A DNA stretch of 7,846 nucleotides from Clostridiales bacterium (GTDB lineage: Bacteria > Bacillota > Clostridia > Lachnospirales > Anaerotignaceae), in the NCBI GenBank assembly GCA_019423725.1, contig JAHZAW010000034.1:56284-64129 (forward strand), in the 5' to 3' direction. Both the position numbers and the translations under genes were made by a program. Shown piece after piece: positions 5,059-7,846 of this stretch (position 1 is its first letter; each line of letters begins with the position of its first letter). A model generated the notes under the pieces. That model saw only the letters and a list, made by a program, of their open reading frames with translations, was not told the DNA's origin and did no database searches.

Positions 5059-6873
5059 ATGCCCGTAGACAGACAGAAAAAAATCAGAAATTTTTGTATA
5101 GTCGCGCATATCGACCATGGCAAGAGCACCCTTGCCGACAGACTGATCCAGGCTACAGGTCTTCTTACTGAAAGGGAAATGCAGGATCAGATTCTTGACA
5201 ATATGGATCTTGAAAGAGAAAGAGGAATAACCATAAAGGCCCAGGCTGTCCGCCTCATTTATAAGGCCAAGGATGGAGAGGAATATATTTTTAACCTCAT
5301 TGATACCCCGGGACATGTGGATTTCAACTATGAGGTGTCCAGGAGCCTTGCAGCCTGCGAGGGAGCCATACTTGTGGTAGACGCTGCCCAGGGAATAGAG
5401 GCTCAGACACTGGCAAATGTATACCTTGCCATAGATAACAACCTGGAGATCATGCCGGTCATCAATAAGATAGACCTTCCCAGCGCCAATCCACAGCTTG
5501 TAATAAAGGACATAGAGGATGTCATTGGAATACCCGCTGAGGATGCTCCCCTTATATCAGCCAAAAACGGAATAAATATAGACTCTGTGCTTGAAAAGAT
5601 AGTTACTGATATACCCGCACCCTCAGGAAATGAGGATGCACCACTTAAGGCTCTCATATTCGACTCGATATATGACCAGTACAAGGGTGTCATAGTAATA
5701 ATGAGGGTATTTGACGGAAGCCTGAGAAAGGGTTCAAAGGTAAGGATGATGGCCACGGGCAAGGAGTTTGACGTGGTGGAAGTTGGATTTTTCGGTGCAG
5801 GAAGATTCATTCCCTGTGATGAGCTCAATGCCGGCGATGTTGGATATCTTACGGCCAGCATAAAAAATGTAGCCGATACCAGGGTCGGAGACACCGTTAC
5901 TGACGCCTTAAATCCTACGGCGGAAGCCCTTCCCGGATATAAGAAGGTAAACCCCATGGTATACTGTGGTATATTCCCCGCTGACAGTGCCAGATACACT
6001 GACCTGAGGGATGCCCTTGAAAAGCTTCAGCTCAATGATGCCTCACTTTTCTTCGAGCCTGAAACATCCATTGCCCTTGGATTCGGATTCAGATGTGGAT
6101 TTTTAGGACTGCTCCATCTGGAGATAATACAGGAAAGACTGGAAAGAGAGTTCAATCTGGATCTTGTAACGACGGCTCCCAGTGTTATTTATAAAATATA
6201 CCTTACGGACGGCACAGTAATGGATCTTTCAAACCCCAGCAATATGCCTGACCCAGCAAGGATAGAAAAAATGGAAGAACCCATAGTAAAGGCGGAAATA
6301 ATACTGCCCAAGGACTATGTTGGACCCATTATGGAGCTCTGCCAGCAGAGACGAGGCGAGTATATAAGCATGGAATACATGGATGAGACCAGAGTCACGC
6401 TCATATACAATATGCCTCTTAATGAGATAATATATGACTTCTTCGATGTACTGAAATCCAGGAGCAGAGGCTATGCATCCTTTGATTACAGTCTCATCGG
6501 ATACCAGGAAGCATCCCTTACTAAGCTGGACATACTGGTAAATAAGGAAGTCGTTGATGCCCTCAGCTTCATTGTTCATTCATCGGTAGCTGTAGAAAGG
6601 GGAAGGAAAATATGTGAAAAGCTGAAAAAGGAAATACCCAGACAGCTTTTTGAAATACCCATCCAGGCAGCCATAGGTTCAAAGATCGTGGCCAGGGAGA
6701 CTGTCAGCGCCATGAGGAAAGACGTACTTGCCAAGTGCTATGGCGGCGATATATCAAGAAAGAGAAAACTTCTGGAGAAACAGAAGGAAGGAAAGAAACG
6801 TATGCGCCAGATCGGAAATGTGGTAGTACCTCAGCAGGCGTTCATGAGTGTGTTGAAGCTGGAGGAAGAATAA
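5059..6873 (+). CDS. lepA: Elongation factor 4 (LepA GTPase)
   Basis: A complete 604-residue protein, the normal length for LepA/EF4. This ribosome-dependent GTPase binds the ribosome in an EF-G-like manner and is linked to back-translocation, initiation and ribosome assembly. GTPase motifs are all present: G1 AHIDHGKST (16-24), G2 region RERGIT (53-58), G3 DTPGH (82-86), G4 NKID (136-139) and G5 SAK (167-169). Beta-barrel domain II starts near residue 190 (LKALIFDSIYDQYKGVI). EF-G-like domains III and V follow (SLFFEPETSIALGFGFRCGFLGLLHLEI; RRGEYISMEY). The LepA-only C-terminal domain ends in GKKRMRQIGNVVVPQQAFMSVL, which separates it from EF-G, TetM and BipA. The start follows AGGAGG (5047-5052) by six bases. 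The gene stands alone here: no hemW follows within the window, although lepA is next to it in many Firmicutes. Confidence 0.98.
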   Translation: MPVDRQKKIRNFCIVAHIDHGKSTLADRLIQATGLLTEREMQDQILDNMDLERERGITIKAQAVRLIYKAKDGEEYIFNLIDTPGHVDFNYEVSRSLAACEGAILVVDAAQGIEAQTLANVYLAIDNNLEIMPVINKIDLPSANPQLVIKDIEDVIGIPAEDAPLISAKNGINIDSVLEKIVTDIPAPSGNEDAPLKALIFDSIYDQYKGVIVIMRVFDGSLRKGSKVRMMATGKEFDVVEVGFFGAGRFIPCDELNAGDVGYLTASIKNVADTRVGDTVTDALNPTAEALPGYKKVNPMVYCGIFPADSARYTDLRDALEKLQLNDASLFFEPETSIALGFGFRCGFLGLLHLEIIQERLEREFNLDLVTTAPSVIYKIYLTDGTVMDLSNPSNMPDPARIEKMEEPIVKAEIILPKDYVGPIMELCQQRRGEYISMEYMDETRVTLIYNMPLNEIIYDFFDVLKSRSRGYASFDYSLIGYQEASLTKLDILVNKEVVDALSFIVHSSVAVERGRKICEKLKKEIPRQLFEIPIQAAIGSKIVARETVSAMRKDVLAKCYGGDISRKRKLLEKQKEGKKRMRQIGNVVVPQQAFMSVLKLEEE

Positions 6874-6989
6874 CCACTCCTCAACCTACATCTTAAAAAC
6901 AATAATTTCATAAGATTTGAAATGATTTTTTAATAAAACGTAATATATTAACGTTCATCAATAGGATATAATATACAAAAGAGAGAAAG

Positions 6990-7035
6990 ACAAAAGCAGT
7001 ATGAAAAATTTTTTCATACTGCTTTTGTTATTTTT
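6990..7035 (+). terminator. Strong intrinsic terminator downstream of lepA
   Basis: Perfectly paired arms ACAAAAGCAGTATG (6990-7003) and CATACTGCTTTTGT (7015-7028) are extended inward by A/T pairs around an AAAAATTTTTT centre, then TATTTTT (7029-7035). It is 116 bases after the lepA stop and is probably the end of the lepA transcript. The minus strand also ends in an A/T-rich tail (CTTTCTCTCTTTTG), but with a weaker T-run. Confidence 0.85.
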
Positions 7036-7203
7036 GTACAATGAAATGGAAAAATGATTTGAGTATACTAATAATATAACTATGTGGATTTTAAATATGT
7101 TGTGAAAGTGAATAAAACAGCTGACTGAAATGGAGGAAGATTATCTGAATTAAATAGACACAAAAAATTTTTATGTTTTTCTTGAAAATAGCTTTATCAG
7201 TTT

Positions 7204-7236
7204 TTTATTTATGGTTTATTTATGGCTTATTCATGG
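7204..7236. repeat. Three tandem 11-bp repeats before the terminal gene
   Basis: TTTATTTATGG at 7204-7214 and again at 7215-7225, then CTTATTCATGG at 7226-7236 (two changes). The third copy ends ten bases before the AGGAGG of the gene at 7262. The 11-bp period is close to one DNA helical turn, so stacked protein binding is possible; each copy also contains an ATGG that does not open a useful reading frame. Replication slippage is the simplest origin. Confidence 0.75.
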
Positions 7237-7261
7237 TCAATGGGACAGGAGGCGGAATCTT

Positions 7262-7846
7262 ATGGCAAATATTTCAAGTGCAAGTGGTGTGATAACTTTA
7301 AAGGGAAATTGGACTAAGGAGGCACTGGAGGCCTTTGAGCCGGTGCTGGATATGTGGGGATTTTACGGTGAGTATGGCATACAGTCCTGCGATGGTTTTG
7401 ATCTTGAACATCTGAAGGCTGATTTCTATGGCTGCGGACGCTGGTCATTTACGGGAACACTGGATTCCTTTGATGACTGGACAAGGAACTGGCTCAAGGA
7501 AAAACCGAAGAATATAAAGGGTGAGCTCATCCATAAGCTTACGGAGGAACAGTATGATGATTTCCTTAAAATTATGAATGATAACGATTTAAGCATAGAG
7601 ATCGACTTTGAGGACAAAGAGGAAGGCTTTGGCTTCCATGACCATGAGGTGGGCGTATTCACCAGCGATGGAGAAAAATTGTATTATGAAACTCTAATGA
7701 GTGAAGAAGTGGTGCCATCCTGGGATGATTATGACAGAAGTGCCTTAAAGTCAGCGGTCGAATACTTTGAAAAGTTTTTGGAAGACGCAGACACTAAAAA
7801 ACTGCGTAAGTGGGTGAAAAATAATGTACCTCCCACGGATATATTT
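7262..7846 (+). CDS. Acidic protein of unknown function, C-terminus cut by window edge
   Basis: An open frame of 195 codons from ATG to the window end with no stop. AGGAGG (7247-7252) lies nine bases before the ATG, and base composition matches the neighbouring genes, so it is very likely real. The protein begins MANISSASGVITLKGNWTKE and has no signal peptide or membrane segment. It is rich in Asp and Glu (for example residues 106-130: NDNDLSIEIDFEDKEEGFGFHDHEV) and in aromatic residues, with Trp at 17, 32, 61, 73, 78, 154 and 184. A notable stretch is FYGCGRWSFTGTLDSFDDW (55-73). The look is of a small alpha/beta cytoplasmic protein; the pattern of short beta-strands with a GRWSF motif recalls phage- or plasmid-type YubB/DUF1281-like proteins, but I cannot confirm that. 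I do not recognise the family. Confidence 0.8.
   Translation, partial: MANISSASGVITLKGNWTKEALEAFEPVLDMWGFYGEYGIQSCDGFDLEHLKADFYGCGRWSFTGTLDSFDDWTRNWLKEKPKNIKGELIHKLTEEQYDDFLKIMNDNDLSIEIDFEDKEEGFGFHDHEVGVFTSDGEKLYYETLMSEEVVPSWDDYDRSALKSAVEYFEKFLEDADTKKLRKWVKNNVPPTDIF

Larger units (their letters stand above)
6874..7261. other. 388-base intergenic region between lepA and the terminal gene
   Basis: AT-rich and without any supported gene. It holds an ACGT-ended near-palindrome (6938-6954), a TATAAT-like word (6967-6972) without a matching -35, the strong terminator at 6990-7035, and the 11-bp tandem repeats at 7204-7236. The ribosome site AGGAGG at 7247-7252 belongs to the gene starting at 7262. 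The promoter of that gene should lie between 7036 and 7200, but no convincing -35/-10 pair was found. Confidence 0.6.

Noticed and set aside
5403..5999. 198-codon open frame on the minus strand inside lepA
   Set aside because: Fully antisense to a conserved GTPase gene; the translation is low-complexity, Ser/Thr/Pro-rich and matches no family. A shadow of lepA codon use.
6905..6923. Weak hairpin ATTTCA / TGAAAT followed by T6, just after lepA
   Set aside because: Only six A/T-rich pairs with a 7-base loop; the stable hairpin at 6990-7035 is a much better terminator.
6938..6972. ACGT-ended near-palindrome plus TATAAT as a promoter/operator
   Set aside because: No -35 at 16-18 bases upstream, and a transcript from here would run straight into the terminator at 6990-7035.
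7426..7662. 78-codon minus-strand frame within the terminal gene
   Set aside because: Antisense to the better supported 7262-7846 gene; Ser-rich shadow translation.
1..7846. CRISPR array, tRNA/rRNA genes, riboswitches, insertion sequences, toxin-antitoxin or defence genes
   Set aside because: No regularly spaced repeats of CRISPR type, cloverleaf, transposase motif, terminal inverted repeats or defence-family protein were seen on either strand.

Overview
The window looks like chromosome from a low-to-moderate GC anaerobic Firmicute, most likely a Clostridia/Lachnospiraceae member. The reasons are strong AGGAGG-type ribosome binding sites in front of nearly every gene, heavy use of ATA, AGA and AGG codons, AT-rich gaps with intrinsic terminators, and the protein families present. 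The genus is inferred, not proven.

Layout from left to right. (1) Positions 1-204, minus strand: the first 68 codons of an IclR-family transcription regulator, cut by the window edge. (2) Positions 205-455: a divergent control region with an extended -10 promoter for the regulator and two inverted repeats that could be operators. (3) Positions 456-2489, plus strand: a two-gene unit with a cytoplasmic metallo-beta-lactamase-fold hydrolase, whose metal ligands are arranged as in subclass B3, followed 30 bases later by an oxalate/formate-antiporter-type MFS transporter. (4) A hairpin at 2530-2562 that can end transcription from both sides. (5) Positions 2595-3719, minus strand: an AI-2E family (PF01594) membrane protein. 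(6) Positions 3943-4545, minus strand: a cytidylate-kinase-like P-loop protein with its own terminator. (7) A 513-base gap with a promoter-like site, a small imperfect tandem repeat and a minus-oriented terminator. (8) Positions 5059-6873, plus strand: full-length lepA (elongation factor 4). (9) A 388-base gap with a strong terminator and three 11-bp tandem repeats. (10) From 7262 to the right edge: an acidic, tryptophan-rich protein of unknown function, cut by the edge.

The clearest functional module is regulator + hydrolase + transporter at the left. An IclR-type regulator is divergent from a hydrolase/transporter operon across a 251-base region holding palindromes. This is the usual architecture of a small inducible cassette for taking up and hydrolysing, or exporting, one organic-acid-like compound. 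The substrate cannot be read from the sequence. The rest is housekeeping or general function (LepA, AI-2E family protein, nucleotide-kinase-like protein) and shows no sign of a mobile element, CRISPR array, defence system or RNA gene. I found no clear evidence of a wholly new system. The most promising leads are the IclR/B3-like hydrolase/OFA cassette, the near-identical hairpins on both sides of the AI-2E gene, and the unrecognised terminal protein with its repeat-bearing leader.
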